Origin: Kribbella sandramycini
GTDB lineage: Bacteria; Actinomycetota; Actinomycetes; Propionibacteriales; Kribbellaceae
DNA: 64,000 nucleotides
NCBI RefSeq assembly: GCF_013131805.1
Contig: NZ_JABJRC010000005.1
Span: 477,256-541,255 of the forward strand
Direction of reading: 5' to 3'
The position numbers and the translations under genes were made by a program. The notes beneath the pieces were generated by a model. That model was given only the letters and a program-made list of their open reading frames with translations. It was not told the origin of the DNA and made no database searches. Below are positions 1 to 9,056 of the stretch, piece after piece (the first letter of the stretch is position 1; the number at the start of each line of letters is the position of its first letter).

Positions 1-1984
1 CCAGCTCAGTGCCCTGGTAGACGTCCGGGACGCCGGGCATCGTCAGCTGGACCAGCTTCTGACCGAGCGTCGCAGCGCGGACGAAGTCGGACTGCCGGTT
101 GGCGAACCGGCGTACGGCGTCCAGCACGGTCTCGTCGGCCAGCACCGCGGTGGTGAACTGTGCGACGGCCTGCTCGTACTCCTCGTCGGACTCCGTCCAG
201 GTGGTGTGCCGCTTGGCCTCGCGGATCGCCTTCAGCAGATAGGCCTGCATCCGCTCCTCAGCGATCGGCCCGTCGCCCCACGTGCCGTACAGGGTCTGCC
301 AGAAGAGGTACTCCGTACTGCCGTCGAGCAGCGGACTCCGGTGGTCCTCAGACAGCCGGCGCCACTCGCGGACGGCGTCCGCCCAGACAGCCGGCTGCTC
401 CGACAGCACACCCAGCCGGGCCCGGACGTCCTCAGAGCGCTTGGTGTCGTGCGTGGACAGCGTGGTCATCGTGCGCGGCCAGTGCCGGTTCAGGTTCGCA
501 GCAAAGGCGTGGAACTCTTCCGGCGTGACCCCGAAGTGCTCCGGGTCGCCGCCAACCTCGTTCAGCGAGGACAGCCGGAACCAGCGATAGAACGCCGTGT
601 CCTCGACCCCCTTGGCCATCACCGGCCCACACGTCTGCTGGAAGCGCACGATCAGCTCATGCCGCGCATGCTCGTCGATCCGGCTCGCGGTGCCAGTCTC
701 TCGACCGAGCAGCAGGTGCAGTACGACGTCGAGCGTCTCCTGCCGGTCGTCGTCCAGATGCTCGCGCGCCTTGCTCGCAGCGCGCTCCAGCGCCCGCACC
801 GCAGTCGGATCCGGCTGCTCACCCGGTACGACGTACGCGCGGTAGATCTCGAACTGGACGAGCAACTCGACCACGACCTCGTGGAACGCCCGCCGGGTGT
901 GGTCACGCAGTCTGACGTCGTCCTGACAGATGCGGGCCAGCAACTCGACCAGCCGATGGACCTCGGCGTACTGGCCGTGGCGGACGATCTCGCGCTTCGC
1001 CTCCAGCACGACCGGGTGGAACGCGGCCGGCTCACCGGTCAGCTCGGAGTGCAACGCTGCGAGCGGCGCAGCGCCCGCAGGGTCGATGAACAGGCCGCCA
1101 ACGCGCAGCAGGGCGTCGTACCCAGTAGTGCCGGCACAGGGCCAGTCGTGCGGCAGCTCTTCAGCGCCTTCGAGGATCTTCTCGACGACGACCCACGCGC
1201 CGCGGGTCCGTTCGGCCAGCCGCCGCAGGTAGCCGCGCGGGTCGGCCAAGCCGTCCGGATGGTCGATGCGGAAGCCGTTGAGCTTGCCCTCCTGCAGAAG
1301 CTCGAACAACAACGCATGCGTGGCTTCGAAGACCTCCTGGGTCTCCACGCGGACCGCAGCGAGTGTGTCGACGTCGAAGAAGCGTCGGTAGTTCAGCTCC
1401 TCGTCAGCGACCCGCCAGTGCGCCAAGCGGTACCACTGCTCGGTCACCAGCTCAGCAATCGGCAGCTCCGCCGTACCGGGCCGCAGGGGGAACTCGTGGT
1501 CGTAGTAGCGCAGTACGTCGCCGTCGACGGACAGCTCACCCGCAGCGAGCACCTGGCCGATCCGATTGCCCAGAACGGCCATGAGCAACGGCTGGTTGCC
1601 TGAACCCCAGTCGACGTCGAACCACTCGGCGTACGGCGAACCCGGCCCATCCCGCAGTACTGACCACAGGGCCTTGTTCAACCGGGCTGGTGTCGGCACG
1701 GCAACGTGGTTCGGGACGACGTCCGCGATTGCGCCCATCCGATGCTCGGTGAGCCGCGCTGACAGGCGGTCGAACGCCGGGCGACCACCCATCGGCTCGG
1801 ACAGCCGGCTGTGGTCGACGACGTCGTACCCATGGGTGGAACCGGGCGCTGCCTGCAGAATCGGGGACAGGTAGGCGTGGGAGATCCCGAGGCTGCTCAG
1901 GTACGGGACGATCGTGGCTGCGGCGTCGAAACCGAACTCGGCGCGCAGTTGGAACCTGTACGTGGCCTGCGGGACGCCGTTCAT
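1..1984 (-). CDS. treY: Malto-oligosyltrehalose synthase, C-terminus cut by window edge
   Basis: TreY converts the reducing end of maltodextrins to a trehalosyl unit, the first step of the TreYZ trehalose route. The reverse-complement reading from the ATG at 1984 begins MNGVPQATYRFQL and continues with FDAAATIVPYL, YLSPILQA and PGSTHGYDVVDHSR, which are the hallmark N-terminal GH13 sequences of this family. About 661 codons are visible; the family is usually somewhat longer, so the C-terminus lies outside the window. The start ATG overlaps the glgX stop (ATGA, 1981-1984), so the two genes are translationally coupled in a glycogen-to-trehalose operon. Confidence 0.93.
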   Translation of the reverse strand, partial: MNGVPQATYRFQLRAEFGFDAAATIVPYLSSLGISHAYLSPILQAAPGSTHGYDVVDHSRLSEPMGGRPAFDRLSARLTEHRMGAIADVVPNHVAVPTPARLNKALWSVLRDGPGSPYAEWFDVDWGSGNQPLLMAVLGNRIGQVLAAGELSVDGDVLRYYDHEFPLRPGTAELPIAELVTEQWYRLAHWRVADEELNYRRFFDVDTLAAVRVETQEVFEATHALLFELLQEGKLNGFRIDHPDGLADPRGYLRRLAERTRGAWVVVEKILEGAEELPHDWPCAGTTGYDALLRVGGLFIDPAGAAPLAALHSELTGEPAAFHPVVLEAKREIVRHGQYAEVHRLVELLARICQDDVRLRDHTRRAFHEVVVELLVQFEIYRAYVVPGEQPDPTAVRALERAASKAREHLDDDRQETLDVVLHLLLGRETGTASRIDEHARHELIVRFQQTCGPVMAKGVEDTAFYRWFRLSSLNEVGGDPEHFGVTPEEFHAFAANLNRHWPRTMTTLSTHDTKRSEDVRARLGVLSEQPAVWADAVREWRRLSEDHRSPLLDGSTEYLFWQTLYGTWGDGPIAEERMQAYLLKAIREAKRHTTWTESDEEYEQAVAQFTTAVLADETVLDAVRRFANRQSDFVRAATLGQKLVQLTMPGVPDVYQGTEL

Positions 1985-4098
1985 CCGGCTGCCTGCCTCG
2001 GACGGGTGAGGACCAGCGTGCTGCGGGACTCGAGCTGAACGGTGCTGCCGGCCTTGTGCGGCTCCTCGCTGGCGCCGCCGCGCGGAGTGGTCGTATCCGC
2101 AGCCACTGTCCAGTCGTCGCCGTACTGCCCGGGTGGGAGCAGGAAGTCGACCGGCTCGTGGCCGCTGTTCAGCAGGATCAGGAACGAGTCGTCGATCACC
2201 GGCTCACCCCGAGGGTCCGGCTCGGAGATCGCATCGCCGTTCAGGAAGACGGCAATTGCTCTGGCGTCGTCGCGGGTCCAGTCGCCGTTCTGCATCTCGG
2301 TGCCGTTCGGCGTGAACCAGACCAGGTCACCAAGGCCGTCGACACCGGTGTCACCGTGGAAGAACCGTCGACGTCGCAGTACCGGGTGGTTGTTGCGCAG
2401 CTTGACCAGCAGGCTGGTGAACGCCAACTGGTCCTTCTGGATGTCGTCGAGCTCCCAGTTCACCCAGGCGGTTTCGTTGTCCTGGCAGTAGACGTTGTTG
2501 TTCCCGCCCTGGGTCCGGCCGAGCTCGTCGCCGTGGGCGATCATCGGCACGCCTTGCGAGATCAGCAGCGTGGTCAGGAAGTTCCGCTGCTGCTTGGCGC
2601 GCAGCGCGAGGATTTGGGCGTCGTCGGTCGGGCCCTCGGCGCCGCAGTTCCAGGAGCGGTTGTGGCTCTCGCCGTCCTTACCGCCCTCGCCGTTCGCCTC
2701 GTTGTGCTTGTCGTTGTAGGAGACCAGGTCACGCAGGGTGAAGCCGTCGTGGGCGGTGACGAAGTTGATACTGGCCAGCGGCCGGCGGCTGTCGTCCTGG
2801 TAGAGGTCGGACGAGCCGGTCAGCCGGGAGGCGAACTCGGCCAGCGTGTACTTCTCGCCGCGCCAGAAGTCCCGCACGGTGTCGCGGTACTTGCCGTTCC
2901 ACTCCGTCCACAGCGGCGGGAAGTTGCCGACCTGGTAGCCGCCGTCGCCGACGTCCCACGGCTCGGCGATCAGCTTCACCTGGCTGACCACCGGGTCCTG
3001 CTGGACGAGGTCGAAGAACGCCGACAGCCGGTCGACCTCGTGGAACTGGCGGGCCAGCGTGGCCGCGAGGTCGAAGCGAAAACCGTCGACGTGCATCTCG
3101 GTCACCCAGTAGCGCAGCGAGTCCATGATCAGCTGCAGCACGTGCGGATGCCGCATCAGCAGGCTGTTCCCGGTGCCGGTGGTGTCGTAGTAGTGCGACT
3201 TGTCCTGGTCGACGAGCCGGTAGTACGCCGCGTTGTCGATCCCCTTGAACGACAGCGTCGGGCCGAACTCGTTCCCCTCGGCGGTGTGGTTGTAGACGAC
3301 GTCCAGGATGACCTCGATATCGGCCTCGTGCAGCGCCTTCACCATCGTCTTGAACTCGGTGACCTGCTGGCCGCGCGTCCCGCCGGCGGCGTAGTCGTTG
3401 TGCGGCGCGAAGAAGCCGATCGTGTTGTAACCCCAGTAGTTCTTGAGGCCGATCTCCTGCAGATGGCCGTCCTGGGCGAACTGGTGGATCGGCATCAGCT
3501 CGATCGCCGAGACCCCGAGCTCCTTGAGGTGCTCGATGATCGCGGGGTGCCCGATCCCGGCGTACGTGCCGCGGATCTCCTCGGGCAGCCCCGGGTGCGT
3601 CTTGGTCAGCCCCTTGACGTGTGCCTCGTAGATGACGGTCTCGTGGTAGGCGTGCCCCGGCGGACGGTCGTTACCCCAGTCGAAGAACGGGTTCGTGACG
3701 ACCGACAGCATCGTGTGCTCGCGGTTGTCCATCGTGTTCAGCTCGTCCGGCTTCTCGAACCGGTAACTGAACAGCGACTCGTCGGCGTCCACCTGTCCGT
3801 CGATCGCTTTCGCGTACGGATCCAGCAGCAGCTTGGACGGGTTGCACCGATGCCCCTCGGCCGGCTGATACGGGCCGTGCACCCGAAAGCCGTACCGCTG
3901 CCCCGGCTGCACCGACGGCAGGAACGCGTGCCACACGAACCCGTCCACCTCGGTCAGCTGCACGAGCTGCTCGGTCCCGTCGTCCCCGATCAGCGCCAGA
4001 TCCACGCGATCGGCCACCTCCGAGAACACCGCGAAGTTCGTCCCGGCGCCGTCGTACGTGGCGCCGAGGGGATAAGGACGGCCAGGCCATTTCTGCAC
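1981..4098 (-). CDS. glgX: Glycogen debranching enzyme GlgX
   Basis: 705-residue GH13 isoamylase-type debranching enzyme that hydrolyses alpha-1,6 branches of limit-trimmed glycogen. The N-terminal CBM48-like domain begins GRPYPLGATYDGAGTNFAVF; the catalytic barrel shows DVVYNHTAEG, DGFRFDLA (nucleophile Asp), IAEPWDVG (acid/base Glu) and NFVTAHDGFTL. The start is GTG at 4098; no strong Shine-Dalgarno is visible upstream. It precedes treY with a 4-bp overlap, so the linear dextrins released by GlgX are probably passed to TreY. The opposite strand has a long open frame that is a composition shadow. Confidence 0.95.
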   Translation of the reverse strand: MQKWPGRPYPLGATYDGAGTNFAVFSEVADRVDLALIGDDGTEQLVQLTEVDGFVWHAFLPSVQPGQRYGFRVHGPYQPAEGHRCNPSKLLLDPYAKAIDGQVDADESLFSYRFEKPDELNTMDNREHTMLSVVTNPFFDWGNDRPPGHAYHETVIYEAHVKGLTKTHPGLPEEIRGTYAGIGHPAIIEHLKELGVSAIELMPIHQFAQDGHLQEIGLKNYWGYNTIGFFAPHNDYAAGGTRGQQVTEFKTMVKALHEADIEVILDVVYNHTAEGNEFGPTLSFKGIDNAAYYRLVDQDKSHYYDTTGTGNSLLMRHPHVLQLIMDSLRYWVTEMHVDGFRFDLAATLARQFHEVDRLSAFFDLVQQDPVVSQVKLIAEPWDVGDGGYQVGNFPPLWTEWNGKYRDTVRDFWRGEKYTLAEFASRLTGSSDLYQDDSRRPLASINFVTAHDGFTLRDLVSYNDKHNEANGEGGKDGESHNRSWNCGAEGPTDDAQILALRAKQQRNFLTTLLISQGVPMIAHGDELGRTQGGNNNVYCQDNETAWVNWELDDIQKDQLAFTSLLVKLRNNHPVLRRRRFFHGDTGVDGLGDLVWFTPNGTEMQNGDWTRDDARAIAVFLNGDAISEPDPRGEPVIDDSFLILLNSGHEPVDFLLPPGQYGDDWTVAADTTTPRGGASEEPHKAGSTVQLESRSTLVLTRPRQAAG

Positions 4099-4214
4099 CT
4101 GAAGACAGTAGCCACCTCCCCGCCTTCGAACCCCATCGCGGGGTGCTTTGGCGTCCAGAATTCACCCGATCCCATCGCACTTTCCGCATTCAAACGATTA
4201 CTTGCAGTAAGTTC

Positions 4215-4988
4215 ATGGCCATGCTGAAGCGGATGATCGCGCTGACCGGCGCGCTGTTGCTGGCGACCTCCGGCGTGGCGGCGGCCGACGGCGGGGGGCG
4301 GCGGATGGTGGTTGGCGGGACGCTCGCGAGTGTCAGCGAGGCGCCTTGGGCGGTCGTGCTGACTACTGACGGCAAGCGGTGGTGCGGTGGGGTGCTGGTG
4401 CGGGCGGACAAGGTGCTGACGGCGGCGCACTGCATGACGCCGGCGGTGTCGACGTTCGCCGTCATTCAGGGCCGGGCCGAGCTGGCTGCCGCGGGCGGGC
4501 GGGTGTCCGCCGTCCGGAAGGCCTGGGTTCACCCGCAGTACAGCACCTCCCATGGGCGGAACGACTTCGCCGTCCTCACGTTGGCGAAGCCGATGACCGG
4601 CGTACCGCTGCTGCCGCTCGAGACGAGCGCCAAGGCTGACCGGCGCGGCGCCGTCCCGACCGTCTACGGCTGGGGTGACACCAAGGACACCGGCCCCAAG
4701 GACACTCTGCAGAAGGCTGCGCTACCCGTTCTGGGCGACGCCACCTGTCTGAACATCGACGGGTACGCCGACAACGGCTACACCGCCGTCGCCAATGTCT
4801 GCGCCGGCTATCTCGACGGCACCATCGACGCCTGCCAGGGCGACTCCGGCGGGCCGCTCGTCCTCAACGGCCGCCTGCTCGCCCTCGTCTCCTGGGGTCG
4901 CGGCTGCGCAGAGGCCGGCTACCCCGGCGTTTACGCCGAGCTGGCCCCGGTCGCCAAGACGCTGACCGACTACTTGAACCGCTCGTAG
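4215..4988 (+). CDS. Secreted trypsin-like serine protease (S1 family)
   Basis: About 257 residues. A signal peptide (MLKRMIALTGALLLATSG, cleavage near AAA-DG) is followed by a short propeptide and the mature-type start MVVGG. The catalytic triad is visible: His in TAAHC, Asp in RNDFAVLTL and Ser in CQGDSGGPL. Cysteine pairs typical of S1 proteases are present (CGGVL/AAHC, CLNI/CAGY, CQGD/GRGC). The start is placed at one of two in-frame ATGs (4215 or 4221) just before the signal peptide; the open frame upstream to 4143 lacks signal-peptide character. The last 19 bases overlap tail-to-tail with the malate synthase gene. Confidence 0.88.
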   Translation: MAMLKRMIALTGALLLATSGVAAADGGGRRMVVGGTLASVSEAPWAVVLTTDGKRWCGGVLVRADKVLTAAHCMTPAVSTFAVIQGRAELAAAGGRVSAVRKAWVHPQYSTSHGRNDFAVLTLAKPMTGVPLLPLETSAKADRRGAVPTVYGWGDTKDTGPKDTLQKAALPVLGDATCLNIDGYADNGYTAVANVCAGYLDGTIDACQGDSGGPLVLNGRLLALVSWGRGCAEAGYPGVYAELAPVAKTLTDYLNRS

Positions 4989-6535
4989 GCGGGCAGGGTC
5001 AGGAAGTCGACGTACTCGTCGGCGAGGGTCACTTCGAGGAAGAGTGCGCGGGCGGACTGGTAGCGCAGGGATTCGTCGAAGGCGTTGATCTCGTCGTCGA
5101 CGATGCGTTCGACCAGCTCGGTGGTGACCTGGGCGCCGGTGTCGAGGATGACGTTGTTACGGCGCCACTGCCAGATCTGCGAGCGGGAGATCTCGGCGGT
5201 GGCGGCGTCCTCCATCAGGTTGAAGATGCCGACGGCGCCGGTGCCTTCGAGCCAGGCGGCCAGGTACTGCAGGGCGACGCTGATGTTGTTGCGCAGGCCC
5301 GCTTCGGTGACCGCGCCAGGCGTGGCGGCGACGTCGAGCAGCTGGGCCGCGGTGACCTCGACGTCCGCGCGCAGTTTGCCGAGCTGGTTGGGCTCCGCGC
5401 CGAGGACGGCGTCGAAGACGGCGCGGCAGGTGTCGACCATGCCGGGGTGCGCGACCCAGGAGCCGTCGAAACCGTCGCCGGCCTCGCGGGTCTTGTCGGC
5501 CTCGACCTTGGCGAAGGCCTGCTCGTTGACGGCCGGGTCCTTGCTCGGGATGAACGCGGCCATCCCGCCGATCGCGTGCGCGCCGCGCCGGTGACACGTC
5601 CGGACCAGGAGCTCGGTGTACGCGCGCATGAACGGCACGGTCATCGTCACGCTGTTGCGATCCGGTAGCTGGAACTCGGCGCCACGCTCGCGATGCGTCT
5701 TGATCACGCTGAACATGTAGTCCCAGCGACCGGCGTTCAGCCCGGCCGAGTGCTCGCGCAGCTCGTAGAGAATCTCCTCCATCTCGAACGCCGCCGGGTA
5801 GGTCTCGATCAGCACGGTCGCGCGGATGCTGCCGCGCGGCATGCCGAGCGCCTCCTGCGCGGTCACGAAGACGTCGTTCCAGAGCCGCGCCTCCAGGTAC
5901 GACTCCATTTTCGGCAGGTAGTAGTACGGCCCCTGACCGCGGTCGAGCTGCAGCTGACCGCAGGCGGCGAGGTAGAGCGCGAAGTCGACCAGCGCGCCCG
6001 ACACCGGCGTGCCGTCGACCAGGATGTGCTTCTCCGGCAGGTGCCACCCGCGCGGCCGGACGACGATCGTCGCCAGCTCGGCATCGGGTTTCAGCGCGTA
6101 CGACTTGGCGTCGGTGGCGAAGTCGATCCGCCGGGTGATCGCGTCGAGCAGGTTGAGCTGACCGCCGACGACGTTCTCCCAGGCCGGCGTGTTCGCGTCC
6201 TCCTGATCGGCCAGCCAGACCTTGGCGCCGGAGTTCAGCGCGTTGATCGTCATCTTCCGATCGGTCGGCCCGGTGATCTCCACCCGCCGATCGACCAGCC
6301 CCGGCGCGGTCGGCGCCACCTGCCACTCCGGATCGGCCCGAATCGCCGCCGTCTCCGGCCGGAACCCGAGCGACGCCCCGGCGGTAATCTCCGCGACCCG
6401 CTCCTGCCGACGCGCCAGCAGCGCCTGCCGCCGTCCGTCGTACTCGCGGTGCAAACGCTCGATCAGGCCGAGCGCGGGCTCGGTCAGGATCTCGTCGTAC
6501 CGCTCACCCCGGGTCCCGATCACCTCGATAGCCAT
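4970..6535 (-). CDS. aceB: Malate synthase A
   Basis: 521-residue glyoxylate-shunt enzyme condensing glyoxylate and acetyl-CoA to malate. Diagnostic segments include FRPETAAIRADPEW, LADQEDANTPAWEN, VVRPRGWHLPEKH, LPKMESYLEARLWNDVF, RDYMFS-type WDYMFSVIKTHR and the C-terminal LTLPAYERF. Length is normal for the AceB (non-GlcB) form. The start ATG at 6535 has a purine-rich GGGTGAGGA upstream. The gene follows the F420-type oxidoreductase by 5 bp and may share its transcript with that gene and the tetR gene upstream. The 3' end overlaps the convergent protease gene. Confidence 0.95.
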   Translation of the reverse strand: MAIEVIGTRGERYDEILTEPALGLIERLHREYDGRRQALLARRQERVAEITAGASLGFRPETAAIRADPEWQVAPTAPGLVDRRVEITGPTDRKMTINALNSGAKVWLADQEDANTPAWENVVGGQLNLLDAITRRIDFATDAKSYALKPDAELATIVVRPRGWHLPEKHILVDGTPVSGALVDFALYLAACGQLQLDRGQGPYYYLPKMESYLEARLWNDVFVTAQEALGMPRGSIRATVLIETYPAAFEMEEILYELREHSAGLNAGRWDYMFSVIKTHRERGAEFQLPDRNSVTMTVPFMRAYTELLVRTCHRRGAHAIGGMAAFIPSKDPAVNEQAFAKVEADKTREAGDGFDGSWVAHPGMVDTCRAVFDAVLGAEPNQLGKLRADVEVTAAQLLDVAATPGAVTEAGLRNNISVALQYLAAWLEGTGAVGIFNLMEDAATAEISRSQIWQWRRNNVILDTGAQVTTELVERIVDDEINAFDESLRYQSARALFLEVTLADEYVDFLTLPAYERFK

Positions 6536-6540
6536 GATCC

Positions 6541-7389
6541 TCACCCTAACTTCGGCAGCACCTCGCTCAGCACCCGCGCATGGTCGGCCGGGTCGGCGAG
6601 CCCGAGGCCCATCGTGTTGACGCACAGATGGGTCGCGCCCAGCTCGCGCCAGCCGTCGACGTACACCCGCCACTCGCTCTCGGGCACCTGCGCCAGCGTC
6701 AGCCGCGCCTCGAAACCGACCGTGCGCCCGGCCGCGGCCGCCGCCTCGCGGACCGTCGCGACCTGGGCGCGCATGCGGTCGTCGGGCGGTCCTTGCGGCA
6801 TCCAGCCGTCGCCGATCGCACCGGTACGACGCAGGACGGCGTCCGCCGTGCCGCCGAACCAGATCGGGATCTGCCGGCCGGGCAACGGGTTCAGACCGGC
6901 CTGCTCAACCCGGTCGAACCGACCGTCGTGGGTGATGACCGGCTCGGCCCAGAGCTTGCGCAGCAGCTCGACCTGTTCGGTGAGCCGGGCCCCACGTTTG
7001 GCGAAGGGGACGCCGAGCGCGTCGTACTCGACGTGGTTCCACCCGATGCCGACACCGAGCCGCAGCCGCCCGCCGGACAGCAGGTCGACCTCCGCCGCCT
7101 GCTTCGCGACCAACGCGGTCTGCCGCTGCGGCAACACCAGGACGCCGGTCACCAGCTCGAGCTCGGTGGTGATCGCCGCCAGATACCCGAACAGCACGAA
7201 AACCTCGTGGAACAAGGATTTGTCGGTGTACCCCGTCCATCCCGGCCGCTGCGCCGGATCGGCCCCGAGCACGTGGTCGTAGGCGAGCGCATGCGTGTAC
7301 CCGGCGTCCTCGACCGTTCGGGCCCACTCCCGCACCACCTGCGGGTCGCTGCCGATCTCCAGCTGCGGGAACACCGCTCCGATCCTCAT
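6541..7389 (-). CDS. LLM-class (luciferase-like) F420-dependent oxidoreductase
   Basis: 282 residues with the luciferase-like TIM-barrel pattern: MRIGAVFPQLE, AYDHVL, LFGYLAAITTELELVTGVLVLPQRQ, LLSGGRLRLGVGIGWN and PIWFGG. Members use reduced F420 or flavin; the substrate cannot be read from sequence. The start ATG overlaps the stop of the tetR gene (ATGA at 7386-7389), so the repressor and enzyme are made from the same transcript and this enzyme is the likely regulated function. Confidence 0.88.
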   Translation of the reverse strand: MRIGAVFPQLEIGSDPQVVREWARTVEDAGYTHALAYDHVLGADPAQRPGWTGYTDKSLFHEVFVLFGYLAAITTELELVTGVLVLPQRQTALVAKQAAEVDLLSGGRLRLGVGIGWNHVEYDALGVPFAKRGARLTEQVELLRKLWAEPVITHDGRFDRVEQAGLNPLPGRQIPIWFGGTADAVLRRTGAIGDGWMPQGPPDDRMRAQVATVREAAAAAGRTVGFEARLTLAQVPESEWRVYVDGWRELGATHLCVNTMGLGLADPADHARVLSEVLPKLG

Positions 7390-7937
7390 GCGATCAACTC
7401 CAGCAGCCCCTCGATCGCCAGCTCGAACGGCTCTTCCGAGCCTGCTGCCCGGGCCAGCACGTAGCCGCCCTGCAGTGTCGCGACGATCGTCGCGGCCAGC
7501 CGCTCCGGCGCCACCGACGCCGGGAACTCGCCGTTTTCTTTGCCTTCAGCAACTATTTCGGCCAGTCGCCCGCACAACCAGCTCAGCGTCTCGTCCACCG
7601 GCCCGCGCAGCTCCGGATCCGCCACGACCTCCGGATCTGCCGCCAACTGCCCGACCGGGCACCCCCGCAGCACCTCCCGATCCCGCCCCAGATACGCCGA
7701 GATCCGCTCCACCGCCGACCCCTCGGTCCCCAGCTCCTCCGCGGCCTTGGCACGCATCTCCGCCCCCGACCGCTCGATGGCGGCCCGCGCCAGCTCCGCC
7801 TTCCCGCTGAAGTGGTGGTACATGCTCCCCTGCCCCGCCCCACTGGCCCGCTGCACCGCCTTCGGACTCGTCCCCACATACCCCCGCTCCCACAACAACT
7901 CCTGCGTACTCCGGATCAACCGCTCCACCGTCTCCAC
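7386..7937 (-). CDS. TetR-family transcriptional regulator
   Basis: 183 residues starting at GTG 7937. The N-terminal helix-turn-helix reads RSTQELLWERGY, TSPKAVQRASGAGQGSMYHHF, a classical TetR recognition helix; the C-terminal ligand domain is unassigned (it has a CPVGQLAAD segment common in TetR_C regulators of small electrophile responses). It lies first in a leftward operon with the F420-type oxidoreductase and possibly aceB, and a palindrome sits immediately upstream, suggesting autoregulation. Confidence 0.9.
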   Translation of the reverse strand: METVERLIRSTQELLWERGYVGTSPKAVQRASGAGQGSMYHHFSGKAELARAAIERSGAEMRAKAAEELGTEGSAVERISAYLGRDREVLRGCPVGQLAADPEVVADPELRGPVDETLSWLCGRLAEIVAEGKENGEFPASVAPERLAATIVATLQGGYVLARAAGSEEPFELAIEGLLELIA

Positions 7938-7946
7938 CCGGATAAC

Positions 7947-7962
7947 TGTACCCAGAGGTACA
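7947..7962. promoter_or_regulatory. Putative TetR operator, TGTACC-N4-GGTACA
   Basis: A perfect 6-bp inverted repeat with a 4-bp spacer lies 10 bp upstream of the tetR start and 50 bp upstream of the divergent glycosyltransferase. Size and placement match autoregulatory TetR operators. Binding is inferred only. Confidence 0.5.
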
Positions 7963-8012
7963 CACCCGGCTAGGTCTCCACCGACTGGACGGAACCGATA
8001 GTCTCGGGGTCT

Positions 8013-9056
8013 ATGAGCACGAGCGTCGCCATTGCGGTAATCACGTTTCGGCGGCCTGCTCTGTTACGAGGGTTGCTGGCGAGTTTGCAGGCGCAGGAAC
8101 TGCCGGCGGGAGCGGATTACGCGGTCCGGATCGTGGTGGTCGACAACGATGCCGACGCGACGGCGGCCGCGGTGGTGGCGGGGTTCGACGGGGGCCGGTA
8201 TCCGATCGAGTCGGTGGTGGAGCCGGAGCCGGGGATCCCGTTCGCGCGGGAGCGGTCGGTGGAGCTCTGCTGGAACGACGATGCGCTGATCTTCGTGGAC
8301 GACGACGAGGTCGCGCCGCCGGGGTGGCTGGCGACGTTGTTGCAGGCCTGGGAGACGAGCGGGGCCGACGTTGTCACCGGGCCGGTGAAGGGGAACCTGC
8401 CGGCCGGGGCGCCGGCTTGGAACCACTACAGCGATGTGCACGACTCGACCGGGCGGCATCCGACCGGGCTGGAGTTGCGGAAGGCGTACACGAACAACAC
8501 GCTGGTCAGCCGCCGGGTCTACCACACGGTGACGCCCGGGTTTCATCCCGCGTTCCGGTACACGGGGTCGTCGGATCTGCACTTCTTCCTGCGGGTGCAC
8601 CGGGCCGGGTTCCGGATCGTGTGGTGCGAGGAGGCGTGTATCGCCGAAGAGGTACCGCCGGCGCGGACGACGCTGAGCTGGCTGGTCCGGCGGGCGTTCC
8701 GGAGCGGTAGCGGGGACACGATCAGCCGGTTGCTGATCCGCCCGGGCGCGGTGAGCTACGTGCTGGTGCTGGCCTATGCTTCGGCCCGGGTGGTCTCGGC
8801 GATCGGCTACGCGCTCGCCGGGCTGCTGCTCGGCCGGAAGACGCATCTGCTCAAGGCGGTCCGCCGGTTCTTCTCCGGTATCGGCAGCCTGGCGGGCATA
8901 GTGGGGATCAATCATGACGAGTACCGGGAGCGGCACGGCGACGGTGGCGAGCCTGTGCCGGGCGATCTGGCAGGTGGAGGCGGAGCTGGGTCTCCTCGAC
9001 TGGCAGATCCGGGGCATGCACCCGTGGCCGATCATCCGGATGCGCGTCTTCCATGA
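8013..9056 (+). CDS. Family 2 glycosyltransferase
   Basis: 347 residues as read. The GT-A fold is visible: VAIAVITFRRP, RIVVVDND, the nucleotide-sugar/metal motif FVDDDEVAPPGWL, and GSSDLHFFLRVHRAGF. A hydrophobic segment near residues 245-275 (VSYVLVLAYASARVVSAIGYALAGLLLG) suggests membrane association. After about residue 300 the sequence turns Gly/Pro/Asp-rich and family-unlike, and the frame overlaps the next gene by 143 bp. A one-base shift in the G run near 8902-8906 would instead end it at a TGA at 8915-8917, giving a normal ATGA coupling, so the C-terminal tail may be a frameshift product. Confidence 0.85.
   Translation: MSTSVAIAVITFRRPALLRGLLASLQAQELPAGADYAVRIVVVDNDADATAAAVVAGFDGGRYPIESVVEPEPGIPFARERSVELCWNDDALIFVDDDEVAPPGWLATLLQAWETSGADVVTGPVKGNLPAGAPAWNHYSDVHDSTGRHPTGLELRKAYTNNTLVSRRVYHTVTPGFHPAFRYTGSSDLHFFLRVHRAGFRIVWCEEACIAEEVPPARTTLSWLVRRAFRSGSGDTISRLLIRPGAVSYVLVLAYASARVVSAIGYALAGLLLGRKTHLLKAVRRFFSGIGSLAGIVGINHDEYRERHGDGGEPVPGDLAGGGGAGSPRLADPGHAPVADHPDARLP

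Noticed and set aside
206..1603. 465-residue + strand open frame
   Set aside because: Antisense to treY, whose minus-strand translation is unmistakable.
2056..4227. 723-residue open frame on the + strand opposite glgX
   Set aside because: Arg/Val/Gln-rich antisense shadow of a clear glgX gene; no family-like sequence.
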